DNA of 64,000 nucleotides from JBBECJ01 sp963763325 (GTDB lineage: Bacteria; Chloroflexota; Chloroflexia; Thermomicrobiales; CFX8), in contig CAVXOL010000012.1 in NCBI GenBank assembly GCA_963763325.1, positions 1 to 64,000 on the forward strand. The letters are read 5' to 3'. The notes beneath the pieces are model-generated. The model was given only the letters and a program-made list of their open reading frames with translations, made no database searches and was not told the DNA's origin. Position numbers and translations under genes: made by a program. How positions within the stretch are numbered: position 1 is the stretch's first letter; each line of letters begins with the position of its first letter. Positions 49,511 through 57,185 of the stretch are shown here, one piece after another.

Positions 49511-51276
49511 ATGGAGCGAATGACGCATTGACGACGATTCAGCCACAACCAGTGGCCGATCCAGACGATATGCATGTGAATGCCGAGATTGCTATTACAG
49601 ACAATCTAAATGACCTGCTGGCCGTCCTGCCGGATCGCATCTCCGAGGCTGTCCGAATCATGATGTCCGAGCGGGACGACCCCGGACTGATCGAGTTGGT
49701 GCTCGATCTCGGCCGTCGTCCAGAGGCGCGTTTTCAGGAGGGCGCTGTTCGTCTCACCGACGACGAGGTCACCCGCGAGGACCTCTCTCAGGTGGCGCTG
49801 CGTATCGGTCGGTTTGGTGACGACAACCGTGCCGGAATCGAACGCACGCTGCACCGTATTTCAGCGATTCGCAATCGGACGGGTGACATTGTCGGACTCA
49901 CCTGCCGCGTTGGGCGGGCGGTGTACGGAACGATCGGCATTGTCAGTGACCTGGTCGAGTCAGGTGAGAGCATCCTGTTGCTTGGTCGGCCCGGCGTCGG
50001 TAAAACGACAATGTTGCGTGAAGTTGCTCGTGTTCTGGCCGACGATCTCGAAAAGCGCGTCGTCGTCGTTGACACAAGTAACGAGATTGCCGGTGACGGT
50101 GATATTCCGCACCCGTCGATTGGACGTGCGCGTCGGATGCAGGTGCCGACGCCTGCGCTTCAGCACGCAGTCATGATCGAGGCCGTCGAGAATCATATGC
50201 CCGAGGTGATCGTCATCGACGAGATCGGGACCGAACTCGAAGCAGCAGCGGCCCGGACAATCGCCGAGCGCGGCGTCCAGCTGATCGGGACCGCCCACGG
50301 CAATACGCTCGAAAACCTGATGATGAACCCGACGCTGTCCGATCTGATCGGTGGTATTCAGTCCGTGACGCTCTCCGATGAGGAGGCTCGCCGGCGAGGG
50401 ACGCAGAAATCGATCCTCGAGCGCAAGGCGCCTCCGACATTCGGTGTCATGGTTGAGATCCGTGAGCGCGACGTTGTCGCTGTCGTCCGTGACGTCGAGG
50501 GCGCGGTCGACGCGATCTTGCGTGGCCAGCAGCAGCGTGCAGAACTGCGCGAGCGCCACGAAGACGGCGAGGTCGTCATCACCGACATCGCTCCAACCAG
50601 GCCGGAACGTGTCGACCGGCACGAGCGAGGCGAGCGACAGACATCCAGAACCTCACGGCGCGACGAGCCGCGGGTGCTGGATAGCGGCGGGATGGAGCCA
50701 GAGGAGACGACGGAGCAGGAGCCGCGCAACCCGTTGGCTAGAGGCCGAGGTACCGCTCAACGCCCGGTCCGGATTTTTCCGTTCGGGGTCAGCCGCAACC
50801 GCCTCGAACAGGCTATCTCCGCGCTTGCGCTCCCGGCGATGATCGTTCGGGACGTCCACGAGGCCGACATGGTCCTGACGCTCAAGAACTACTATCGGCA
50901 GCGCCCGCAGCAACTCCGCGAAGCAGAGGCGCGGGGCGTTGCCATATACGTCCTGCGAGCCAACACGGTTGTCCAGATGGTCAACGTCCTCCGCGACCTC
51001 GTTCGCGAGGTCCGGCCCGACGATCTCCCTGACGCCGCGCCGCTCCAGCCACCGGTCGGTGGTGACGGTGACCCGATCACGAACGCGATGTATGAAGCTG
51101 AGGAAGCCATTACGGCCGTCCTCGACGGCGCTCCGCCGATCGAGCTACGACCGCAGGCACCCTATATTCGGCGCTTGCAGCACCAGCTTGCCGACCGATA
51201 CAACCTGGGCTCGCGCAGCCGGGGCCGCGAGCCACACCGGCACGTCGAGATCTTCCGAGAAGGTGGCTGGGGTTGA
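49507..51276 (+). CDS. AAA ATPase with R3H domain (Ycf45/SpoIIIAA-like)
   Basis: A 589-residue ATPase related to sporulation protein SpoIIIAA and chloroplast Ycf45. Residues 50-150 are the N-terminal region (LLAVLPDRISEAVRIMMSER). Walker A is LLLGRPGVGKTTMLREVARV near 157-175, Walker B VIVIDEIGTELEAAAARTI, and the sensor segment QLIGTAHGNTLENL. A variable charged linker covers about 360-415. The C-terminal 180 residues contain AEARGVAIYVLRANTVVQM and end in an R3H nucleic-acid-binding motif (PYIRRLQHQLADRYNLGSRS). Its exact role is unknown. Start is GTG 49507; the stop overlaps tmk. Confidence 0.85.
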   Translation: MNGANDALTTIQPQPVADPDDMHVNAEIAITDNLNDLLAVLPDRISEAVRIMMSERDDPGLIELVLDLGRRPEARFQEGAVRLTDDEVTREDLSQVALRIGRFGDDNRAGIERTLHRISAIRNRTGDIVGLTCRVGRAVYGTIGIVSDLVESGESILLLGRPGVGKTTMLREVARVLADDLEKRVVVVDTSNEIAGDGDIPHPSIGRARRMQVPTPALQHAVMIEAVENHMPEVIVIDEIGTELEAAAARTIAERGVQLIGTAHGNTLENLMMNPTLSDLIGGIQSVTLSDEEARRRGTQKSILERKAPPTFGVMVEIRERDVVAVVRDVEGAVDAILRGQQQRAELRERHEDGEVVITDIAPTRPERVDRHERGERQTSRTSRRDEPRVLDSGGMEPEETTEQEPRNPLARGRGTAQRPVRIFPFGVSRNRLEQAISALALPAMIVRDVHEADMVLTLKNYYRQRPQQLREAEARGVAIYVLRANTVVQMVNVLRDLVREVRPDDLPDAAPLQPPVGGDGDPITNAMYEAEEAITAVLDGAPPIELRPQAPYIRRLQHQLADRYNLGSRSRGREPHRHVEIFREGGWG

Positions 51277-51923
51277 GCCTCTTTGTCAGCTTCGAGGGGA
51301 CCGAAGGGTCTGGCAAAACGACACAGATCGGATTGCTTGCTCAGGCGTTGCGAGGGTTCGGCAGGCAGGTCGTGACGACCCGCGAGCCGGGTGGCACGGA
51401 ACTGGGCGAGGCGTTACGCCGCCTGCTCCTCGAATCTGAGACACCAATCAGCCCCGAGGCAGAGGCGTATCTGATGACCGGCGCCCGAGCCGAGCACGTC
51501 AGAAATGTCATCCGGCCGGCGCTGGCTCGCGGCGATATCGTGCTATGCGATCGCTTTGCCGATTCGACCTTCGCCTACCAGGGCGGCGGACGCCGATTGC
51601 CGAGCCACGAGTTGCGACTGATGCAGACGTTGGCGGTTGGCGAAACGATGCCCGACCTGACGGTCCTTGTCGATGTGCCGGCGGAGGTGGGCCTTGAGCG
51701 GCGCGCGAAGGCTCGTGACAATAACCGGATCGACCGAGAGAGCATTGAGTTTCACGCACGGGTCGCATTCTGGTATCGTCAGGAGGCACGTAATAACCCC
51801 GATCGCTGGGTCGTCGTTGACGGCTCCCAATCACCGGCGAATGTGCATGTTGCGATACTGGAGAGTGTGATCGAGCGGCTCGAGACGGACGGCGGCGTCC
51901 GGCACAGGAGTGGTGAGCGATGA
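51273..51923 (+). CDS. tmk: Thymidylate kinase
   Basis: Phosphorylates dTMP to dTDP for DNA synthesis, 216 residues. The P-loop is FVSFEGTEGSGKTTQIGLLA at residues 3-22; VVTTREPGGTELGEALR follows; the DRF motif is VLCDRFADSTFAYQGGGR. Start is TTG 51273, sharing bases with the end of the upstream ATPase gene. Its stop overlaps the darA ATG by four bases (ATGA). tmk next to darA repeats the order in Bacillus, where darA is yaaQ. Confidence 0.96.
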   Translation: MSLFVSFEGTEGSGKTTQIGLLAQALRGFGRQVVTTREPGGTELGEALRRLLLESETPISPEAEAYLMTGARAEHVRNVIRPALARGDIVLCDRFADSTFAYQGGGRRLPSHELRLMQTLAVGETMPDLTVLVDVPAEVGLERRAKARDNNRIDRESIEFHARVAFWYRQEARNNPDRWVVVDGSQSPANVHVAILESVIERLETDGGVRHRSGER

Positions 51924-52255
51924 AGCTGATCTTCGCGGTCGTTCAGGGCAAGGATGCCGACAATCTGCGCTCGGCGTTGCTCGATGGCGGCTATCGAACG
52001 ACGCAGATCAACAGCGCCGGCGGATTCCTGCGTGAGAGCAACGCGACCTTCCTGGTCGGAGTAGACAACGATCGCGTTCCAGACGTTCTGCGGATCGTGA
52101 AGCAGACCTGCTACACGCGCACCCAGTACGTTAATCCGTTGTTGCCAATTATGGAGCCGGGTGAGTTCTACATGCCGAACCCGGTTGAGGTTCAGGTCGG
52201 CGGCGCCGCAGTCTTCATCTGTAACGTCAACCGATACGAGCGCATCTTCTCCTGA
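51920..52255 (+). CDS. darA: Cyclic di-AMP receptor DarA (PII-like)
   Basis: A 111-residue PII-like protein that binds the second messenger c-di-AMP. KLIFAVVQGKDADNLRSALL, RTTQINSAGGFLRESNATFL, VGVDNDRVPDVLRIVKQTC and NPVEVQVGGAAVFICNVNRY match the YaaQ/DarA/PstA family. The signalling partner is unknown in any species. Start is ATG 51920, coupled to tmk. Its presence implies that this organism makes c-di-AMP; no diadenylate cyclase is in the window. Confidence 0.93.
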   Translation: MKLIFAVVQGKDADNLRSALLDGGYRTTQINSAGGFLRESNATFLVGVDNDRVPDVLRIVKQTCYTRTQYVNPLLPIMEPGEFYMPNPVEVQVGGAAVFICNVNRYERIFS

Positions 52256-52293
52256 CGCCCACGCGCTGGATGCTTGCCCGAAGGGAATCCTGA

Positions 52294-53043
52294 TTGGACG
52301 AAGCTCTCATCGCGCGGATTTTTCAGCTCTTTCTGGCACTCGCGGGCGCGTATCTGCTCGCGCTCTGGTTTGCGTTGGTCGTATGGACCTACCGCGACAT
52401 CACCTCGCGCTCGACGAACGCCTTTACCCAGATCTTCTCGACGCTCGTCGTCGTTCTGTTCTTCGTACCAGGCGCGATCATTTACCTGATCCTTCGTCCA
52501 CGCGAGACGCTCGACGAGGCCTTTCAGCGCTCGATGGAAGAGGAGTACCTGCTCCAGGACCTCGACGACTATCCACTCTGTCCGGCTTGCCGACGGGCCG
52601 TTCGCGACGATTTCGTGTTCTGCCCTCATTGCAGCAGCGAACTTCGGCATGCCTGCACAACCTGTCACCGGCTTGTCGACATGCGCTGGGAAGTCTGCCC
52701 TTACTGCGGCTCCGATCAGTCTGTCGAGCTTGAACCTGAACCACGCGAACTGATCCGTGAGGCCAGTTCGTCCCGCGTTCGAACGCGCGCTGCCGCTGCG
52801 CCGTTGCAGGCAATTGATGGCGGGCGCGCTGGAACGCCTGTTGAATCCGGAGATCGGCGTCCTCGACAGATCCGTGACGACGGAACGTCGCCGGCTCGGC
52901 CCACCGAGCAGCTTGAAACGACGGAGCCTGACACCGAATCGACGGACGAGCACCTCGTTGCAGAAGCGGCGGCGGTCAAGGTCAGGAGTCAGGGCGATCG
53001 TGACCGAGCGACGGCACGGCGCCGGGGCGGATCAGGTAGTTGA
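52294..53043 (+). CDS. Membrane protein with two zinc ribbons
   Basis: A 249-residue protein of unknown role. Two membrane helices come first: IFQLFLALAGAYLLALWFAL and IFSTLVVVLFFVPGAIIYLI. Then a short acidic segment, and a double zinc ribbon with C-x2-C pairs CPAC, CPHC, CTTC and CPYC at about residues 93-148. The last 100 residues are low-complexity, rich in Arg, Glu and Thr. Start is TTG 52294. The end overlaps NAD kinase (opposite strand) by 62 bases. In Bacillus the corresponding slot after tmk-darA is held by yaaR and holB. Confidence 0.75.
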   Translation: MDEALIARIFQLFLALAGAYLLALWFALVVWTYRDITSRSTNAFTQIFSTLVVVLFFVPGAIIYLILRPRETLDEAFQRSMEEEYLLQDLDDYPLCPACRRAVRDDFVFCPHCSSELRHACTTCHRLVDMRWEVCPYCGSDQSVELEPEPRELIREASSSRVRTRAAAAPLQAIDGGRAGTPVESGDRRPRQIRDDGTSPARPTEQLETTEPDTESTDEHLVAEAAAVKVRSQGDRDRATARRRGGSGS

Positions 53044-53836
53044 ACTTGCTCTGAAACGCCGTGTAGAAGTTCATGTGCTCAGTCTGGATAAGCCTGAACT
53101 GCTCGTCGCCACGACTGACCGCTACCACATCTCCCTCCTGCAATTCTTTCGCAAGATGACCGTCGAGGATCAGGAATGCTGGGCGTTCGCTGGAAATAGC
53201 GAGTTCGATCCGGCTCTCTTCGGGAACAACCAGCGTCGCGCGAATTGGTGAATGGGCCGAGATTGGTGTAATCGCGAATCCGCGCACACCGGCTGTGAGA
53301 ATCGGGCCACCAGCCGCCATGCAATATGCGGTGCTTCCCTGCGGTGACGCGACAATCATCCCGTCTCCGGGATACGTGTTGACGTAACGACCGTCCACGT
53401 ACAACTCAACATCGATCATCTGCATTCCGCTGCGCACAACCACATCATTGATCGCCCAGCCGCCACCATTCTGCTCGCCATCTCTTGAGACGGTGGAGGC
53501 CAGCGTTGGGCCGTCCTGGATGGTGTAGTCGCCTTCGATGACCTGTGAGAGCACATCCTGCCACTGAGCGCGCTCGACCATCGCCAGGAAGCCGACCTTG
53601 CCAAAGTTGATGCCGAGTAGCGGTACGCCTGGGAACGAGTGCGCCATTCGCATCATCAGTCCGTCACCGCCGAGCGCGACAAGCGCGTCCGCTCGTGCGC
53701 CAGCTCGCAAGTCATCCTCGCCGATAACAGCGCAGCCTCGTTCCGTAAGCCAACGTTGGATTGACGGTGCAAGCTGATTCGAAGCGTTCTTATCGCTGGC
53801 TGCGACAACGGCAATCGTCTCGATCCGTCTACTCAT
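52982..53836 (-). CDS. nadK: NAD kinase
   Basis: Phosphorylates NAD to NADP, 284 residues. The motif ALGGDGLMMRMAHSF is the GGDG catalytic loop; PLLGINFGKVGFLAMVER follows, then AINDVVVRSGMQMIDVELYV, NTYPGDGMIVASPQGSTAYCMAAGGPI and ITPISAHS. Start is ATG 53836, overlapping the TAA of the upstream hydrolase by one base. It is the last gene of a three-gene NAD unit. Confidence 0.95.
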   Translation of the reverse strand: MSRRIETIAVVAASDKNASNQLAPSIQRWLTERGCAVIGEDDLRAGARADALVALGGDGLMMRMAHSFPGVPLLGINFGKVGFLAMVERAQWQDVLSQVIEGDYTIQDGPTLASTVSRDGEQNGGGWAINDVVVRSGMQMIDVELYVDGRYVNTYPGDGMIVASPQGSTAYCMAAGGPILTAGVRGFAITPISAHSPIRATLVVPEESRIELAISSERPAFLILDGHLAKELQEGDVVAVSRGDEQFRLIQTEHMNFYTAFQSKFNYLIRPGAVPSLGHDRPDS

Positions 53837-54570
53837 TACACGATCCGTCCGACGACCTCGACACCGTTTTGCGCCATCGAGTGGAGAAATACGTGATGCA
53901 GCAGGTCACCGTCGTGCGGTTGCGCATCAACTTGTCGGGCGGTTTCAACCGGGATGTCGTACGTCTCGACGCAATCGACCGGGACGATAACACGCTGCCC
54001 GAGGTGGTGAGCGACGCTGCGCAACTTGAGCGCCATCGCCGCCTGATAGACACACAGGTCCGTGCAGTCACCGACGATGATGTATGTCATGAATGGACCA
54101 TTGTCCGCTTCCCAGTCCGTGTATCCCGGTTCGATGATGCTCGAGATGCTGTTCTTCTCGATGATCGTGAATCGATCCGCGAATGGCAGCGATGCGAGCT
54201 CTGGCGCAGTCATCGACTCGTCAGTTCCGACGACGCAGTGCGGTGGATAGCTGCCAAACTCCTCGGCATCGGGCCGGTGGGTATCCTGGGTCAGCGCGAT
54301 GTTCTCAATTCCGGCGTCGTGAGCGCGTTCGAGCAGAGTTCGGACTGCGGGCAGGATTCCGGCGACCCGTGGGCTGGATAGCGGTCCGCTATGACAAAAT
54401 CCGACGATCAGATCGACCGAGACGATTGCGACACGTTGGGCAGCGCCAGCATCCGATACGATCAAATCGAGCGACAGATTGGGCAGTGTCGCGAGCCAGC
54501 CTTCGACAAAGTCCAGATACGGAGCTGAGCGATTGCTTAGCGAGGCTGCGTTGGCGCGCGCGATGGACAT
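53836..54570 (-). CDS. Cysteine hydrolase, nicotinamidase/isochorismatase family
   Basis: A 244-residue hydrolase. The catalytic triad candidates are Asp in VSVDLIVGFCHSGPL, Lys in TIIEKNSISS, and Cys in VGDCTDLCVYQAAMALKL. DTHRPDAEEFGSYPPHCVVG is the usual metal-site region. Position between a Nudix-type NAD regulator and NAD kinase favours nicotinamidase (PncA-like, making nicotinate from nicotinamide) over isochorismatase. The frame opens at TTG 54585; ATG 54570, two bases after the upstream stop, was chosen. Confidence 0.8.
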   Translation of the reverse strand: MSIARANAASLSNRSAPYLDFVEGWLATLPNLSLDLIVSDAGAAQRVAIVSVDLIVGFCHSGPLSSPRVAGILPAVRTLLERAHDAGIENIALTQDTHRPDAEEFGSYPPHCVVGTDESMTAPELASLPFADRFTIIEKNSISSIIEPGYTDWEADNGPFMTYIIVGDCTDLCVYQAAMALKLRSVAHHLGQRVIVPVDCVETYDIPVETARQVDAQPHDGDLLHHVFLHSMAQNGVEVVGRIV

Positions 54571-54572
54571 CG

Positions 54573-55268
54573 TCAGACACTCCAATCCGTGTCACCGGGC
54601 GTCAGCGCATCGGTGGCTGGATCGCCGCCTGCGAATCGATACAGTGACGCCGGTCGGTGGCTCGTTGGTCGCTTTGAACCGACCTCCTCGACGATTCCGG
54701 CGGCCAGGACTCGCCGTCGGAAGTTGCGCTTGTCGAGCGCGCGACCGATGACCGATTCGTAGACATCCTGAAGATCCGAGAAGGTAAACTCTTCCGGCAG
54801 GAAGTAGAAGCCGATGTTGCTGTATCCCAGTTTCGCACGCAGGCGCACCTTGGCGTATTCCAGGATGCCCTGGTCGACTTCGCTAAGGCGATCGAGTGTG
54901 TCGACATGGTGAAACTGCGTGGCAGATCGGCGAACGACTTCCGAGCGTGTGTTCGCTGAGAGAATTGCTGAATAGGCGACGATTACCTCTACAACCGGCC
55001 CGGCTATGCTGAATGTATACAACTGCTCCAGGTAGTCAGGTGGAATTGATAGCGTCTCGCGCGCAACTCGCGCCGCGCAGTCTGTCAGAGATTCCTCTCG
55101 CTGAAGCCGGCCAGAGGGCAGGGTGTCGGAGAACTGATGCCCTGACTCGCGACAGAGTGCGACTTCGAGGCCGTCGCCACCAACAGCGAACGGGATGACT
55201 CGAACGCTCAACTCTATCTTGACGACGTCGTCAGGCGATTTCGGTCGCTCGAGCATCTCCCCAGCCAT
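54573..55268 (-). CDS. nrtR: NrtR-like transcriptional regulator, Nudix domain plus winged helix
   Basis: A 231-residue protein in the NrtR family, which represses NAD genes and responds to ADP-ribose. The N-terminal half is a Nudix fold (ELSVRVIPFAVGGDGLEVAL). Its catalytic box is degenerate: GRLQREESL keeps the first Glu, but the RExxEE core reads RVARETLSI, so it should bind rather than hydrolyse. The C-terminal half is a winged helix: LPEEFTFSDLQDVYESVIGR and ALDKRNFRRRVLAAGIVEEV, then RPASLYRF. The ATG at 55268 follows GGAGGG; the frame is open to 55364. It heads a unit with the hydrolase and NAD kinase. Confidence 0.85.
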   Translation of the reverse strand: MAGEMLERPKSPDDVVKIELSVRVIPFAVGGDGLEVALCRESGHQFSDTLPSGRLQREESLTDCAARVARETLSIPPDYLEQLYTFSIAGPVVEVIVAYSAILSANTRSEVVRRSATQFHHVDTLDRLSEVDQGILEYAKVRLRAKLGYSNIGFYFLPEEFTFSDLQDVYESVIGRALDKRNFRRRVLAAGIVEEVGSKRPTSHRPASLYRFAGGDPATDALTPGDTDWSV

Positions 55269-55366
55269 CACGTCGCCCTCCGTTCGGGCACACTTAGCGG
55301 AGTATAGAGAACCCGACCGGGACTCGCCATTCGGAGCCATAGCCTGGAAGCACATTTGAGCCATCG
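55269..55366. promoter_or_regulatory. Divergent spacer between nrtR and recO
   Basis: Minus strand: TATACT is read from 55306 to 55301 as a -10 box for nrtR, with a poor -35 (TGGCGA) 17 bases further. A small inverted repeat (CCCG ac CGGG, 55312-55321) lies next to it and could be part of an operator for an autoregulated NrtR. The plus-strand side gives recO no clear promoter. Confidence 0.4.
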
Positions 55367-56170
55367 ATGGATGATCACCATCTGACCACCGACGACAGCA
55401 ATGACAGGCTGGAAGAGCGTAGAGCGAGACTGTATCGCGTGCGCGGCATCATCCTGCGCCGGATAGATCTCGGTGAGACCGACCGAATCATCACGATCTT
55501 CACTTCCGAGCGCGGCAAACTCCGAATAGTGGGCAAGGGGTCACGACGACCGTCCAGTAAGATGGCGGGCCATCTTGAGCCGTTTTGCGCCACTCGCCTG
55601 CTCGTGGCGCGGACACGTGGGCTTGACATCATCTCTCAGGCGGAGACGATCGAGCACTTTCCAGACCTGCGCCGAAACGAAGCCGCGATCGCGACAGCCG
55701 GATACCTGTCGGAACTCGTCGATGCTCTCCTTCCGGAAGATCAGGCTCATGAGGCAGTCTACGACCTCACCTACGCTGCGTTGCGATTGCTCAATGAGGG
55801 TCGTGACCCTCGCCTCGTAACGCACGTGTTTGAGATGGGCCTGCTACGTCAGCTTGGATACCGGCCGGAGTTAGCGCTCTGCGTGTCGTGTGGCGCCGAG
55901 ATCCTGCCGCAACCGAACGGGTTCACGCTGGATGGCGGAGTTATCTGTCCAAATTGCCTACGTGTCCGCCCTGATGCGGTGTTGATGTCGGTCAATGCCC
56001 TTAAGCTATTGCGTACGATTGACCGAGGTGACATAGAGCGGCTCTTTTCGCTGCGTGTCCCTCCTGAAGTATGGAACGAAACAGGCGATCTCCTGGCTCG
56101 TTACATCACGCGTGTTACCGGTCGCGAATCTTCGGCCAGGCGGGTGCTTGAGTCACTACGGTTAGAATAA
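55367..56170 (+). CDS. recO: DNA repair protein RecO
   Basis: Anneals single-stranded DNA and helps RecR load RecA, 267 residues. The N-terminal OB fold has YRVRGIILRRIDLGETDRII and TIFTSERGKLRIVGKGSRRP; the middle is helical (AIATAGYLSELVDALLPEDQ); the zinc finger is CVSCGAEILPQPNGFTLDGG with CPNC. Start is ATG 55367. recO and recR of this window both belong to the RecFOR pathway but are in separate operons. Confidence 0.94.
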   Translation: MDDHHLTTDDSNDRLEERRARLYRVRGIILRRIDLGETDRIITIFTSERGKLRIVGKGSRRPSSKMAGHLEPFCATRLLVARTRGLDIISQAETIEHFPDLRRNEAAIATAGYLSELVDALLPEDQAHEAVYDLTYAALRLLNEGRDPRLVTHVFEMGLLRQLGYRPELALCVSCGAEILPQPNGFTLDGGVICPNCLRVRPDAVLMSVNALKLLRTIDRGDIERLFSLRVPPEVWNETGDLLARYITRVTGRESSARRVLESLRLE

Positions 56171-56226
56171 ACTGAGACCTCTCGATCAATTGGTCCGGAA
56201 TGCGTGCAGGAGAGTGGAGGACGTTC

Positions 56227-56910
56227 GTGTCGTATCTCGATGAGTTGCTCGCAACGGACGAACAGATCCGGCTGATCGCGCACCGCCATATCGTCTTCCT
56301 GCTGGTTCGGACTGTTCCGTTGCTGTTGGGTGCGCTGCTTCTCTGGGTACTTGTGTACGTCGCGTACGACCAACTCGACAGTGGTCAGACAATCGCGGCA
56401 CTCGTCCTGCTGGCGCTCTCGCTCGTGCCGCTCGCGATCGTTGCCTACCGATTCTTCGGCTGGCAGCGGGAGCAGTATGCACTGACGAACTACCGCATCA
56501 TCCAGGTCGAAGGCATCATCAACAAGCGCACGTTTGATTCATCTCTGGAGAAGATCAACGATGTCCAAATGAACCAGAGGTTGCTTGGCCGCATCTTCGG
56601 ATACGGCGACATTCACATCATGACGGCATCCGAGATCGGAGTGAACAATCTGTACGGCATCGCAGACCCATTCCATTTCAAGCGCACGTTGCAGGACATG
56701 AAGATGCAATTGACGGACGAAGACCGTCCGCGCCGTTACGCGAGTGCGCCAGTCTCGCCCGCGACTCCGCCGGCTGCCCAGCCAGTCGTTGCGGCATCAG
56801 GAACGGACTCGGCGCGACTGATGGCCGCCCTCGTCGATCTTCGCGACTCCGGTGTGATCAGCACGGCAGAGTACGAGGAGCGTCGAAACCAGTTACTCCA
56901 GCAACAGTAA
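56227..56910 (+). CDS. Membrane protein with bacterial PH domain and C-terminal SHOCT motif
   Basis: A 227-residue protein of unknown job. Two membrane helices (IVFLLVRTVPLLLGALLLWV and IAALVLLALSLVPLAIVAYR) lead into a PH-like domain, QYALTNYRIIQVEGIINKRT and LEKINDVQMNQRLLGRIFGY, then GDIHIMTASEIG. After a proline-rich linker the protein ends with a SHOCT-type helix, LMAALVDLRDSGVISTAEYE. The frame opens at ATG 56200, but GTG 56227 has GGAGG six bases upstream and was chosen. SHOCT motifs often mediate oligomerisation. Confidence 0.75.
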   Translation: MSYLDELLATDEQIRLIAHRHIVFLLVRTVPLLLGALLLWVLVYVAYDQLDSGQTIAALVLLALSLVPLAIVAYRFFGWQREQYALTNYRIIQVEGIINKRTFDSSLEKINDVQMNQRLLGRIFGYGDIHIMTASEIGVNNLYGIADPFHFKRTLQDMKMQLTDEDRPRRYASAPVSPATPPAAQPVVAASGTDSARLMAALVDLRDSGVISTAEYEERRNQLLQQQ

Positions 56911-57185
56911 CAGTGACAGTAGAGATCCTTCAGTCTCGCGAATACATCAGAAGAACGACGCATCTGCGACATTCTTCCGATGAGACCCTCAGTTGGCGTC
57001 GATAGCCTTGGAGATGGTTGGTTCGCCTGCGTGCACCGACCCCAGGTCAGCGACGACGCGAGTTCAACATGTTGCCGTCGCTCGCCTCGATTACCGATCC
57101 AGAATTTGCGGTATTAATTGCCTGCGAAGAACCACGCATCCGCGGAAATGATACGTTCTGAAAAAGCACACGAGGGGCCATAGCT
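56911..57185. other. 275-base spacer without a supported gene
   Basis: Between the PH-domain gene and the ABC exporter. I see no tRNA cloverleaf, no strong hairpin and no open reading frame of note. A possible -10 box (TATTAAT near 57110) is AT-rich compared with the surroundings and may belong to the exporter promoter, but no convincing -35 matches it. Confidence 0.4.
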
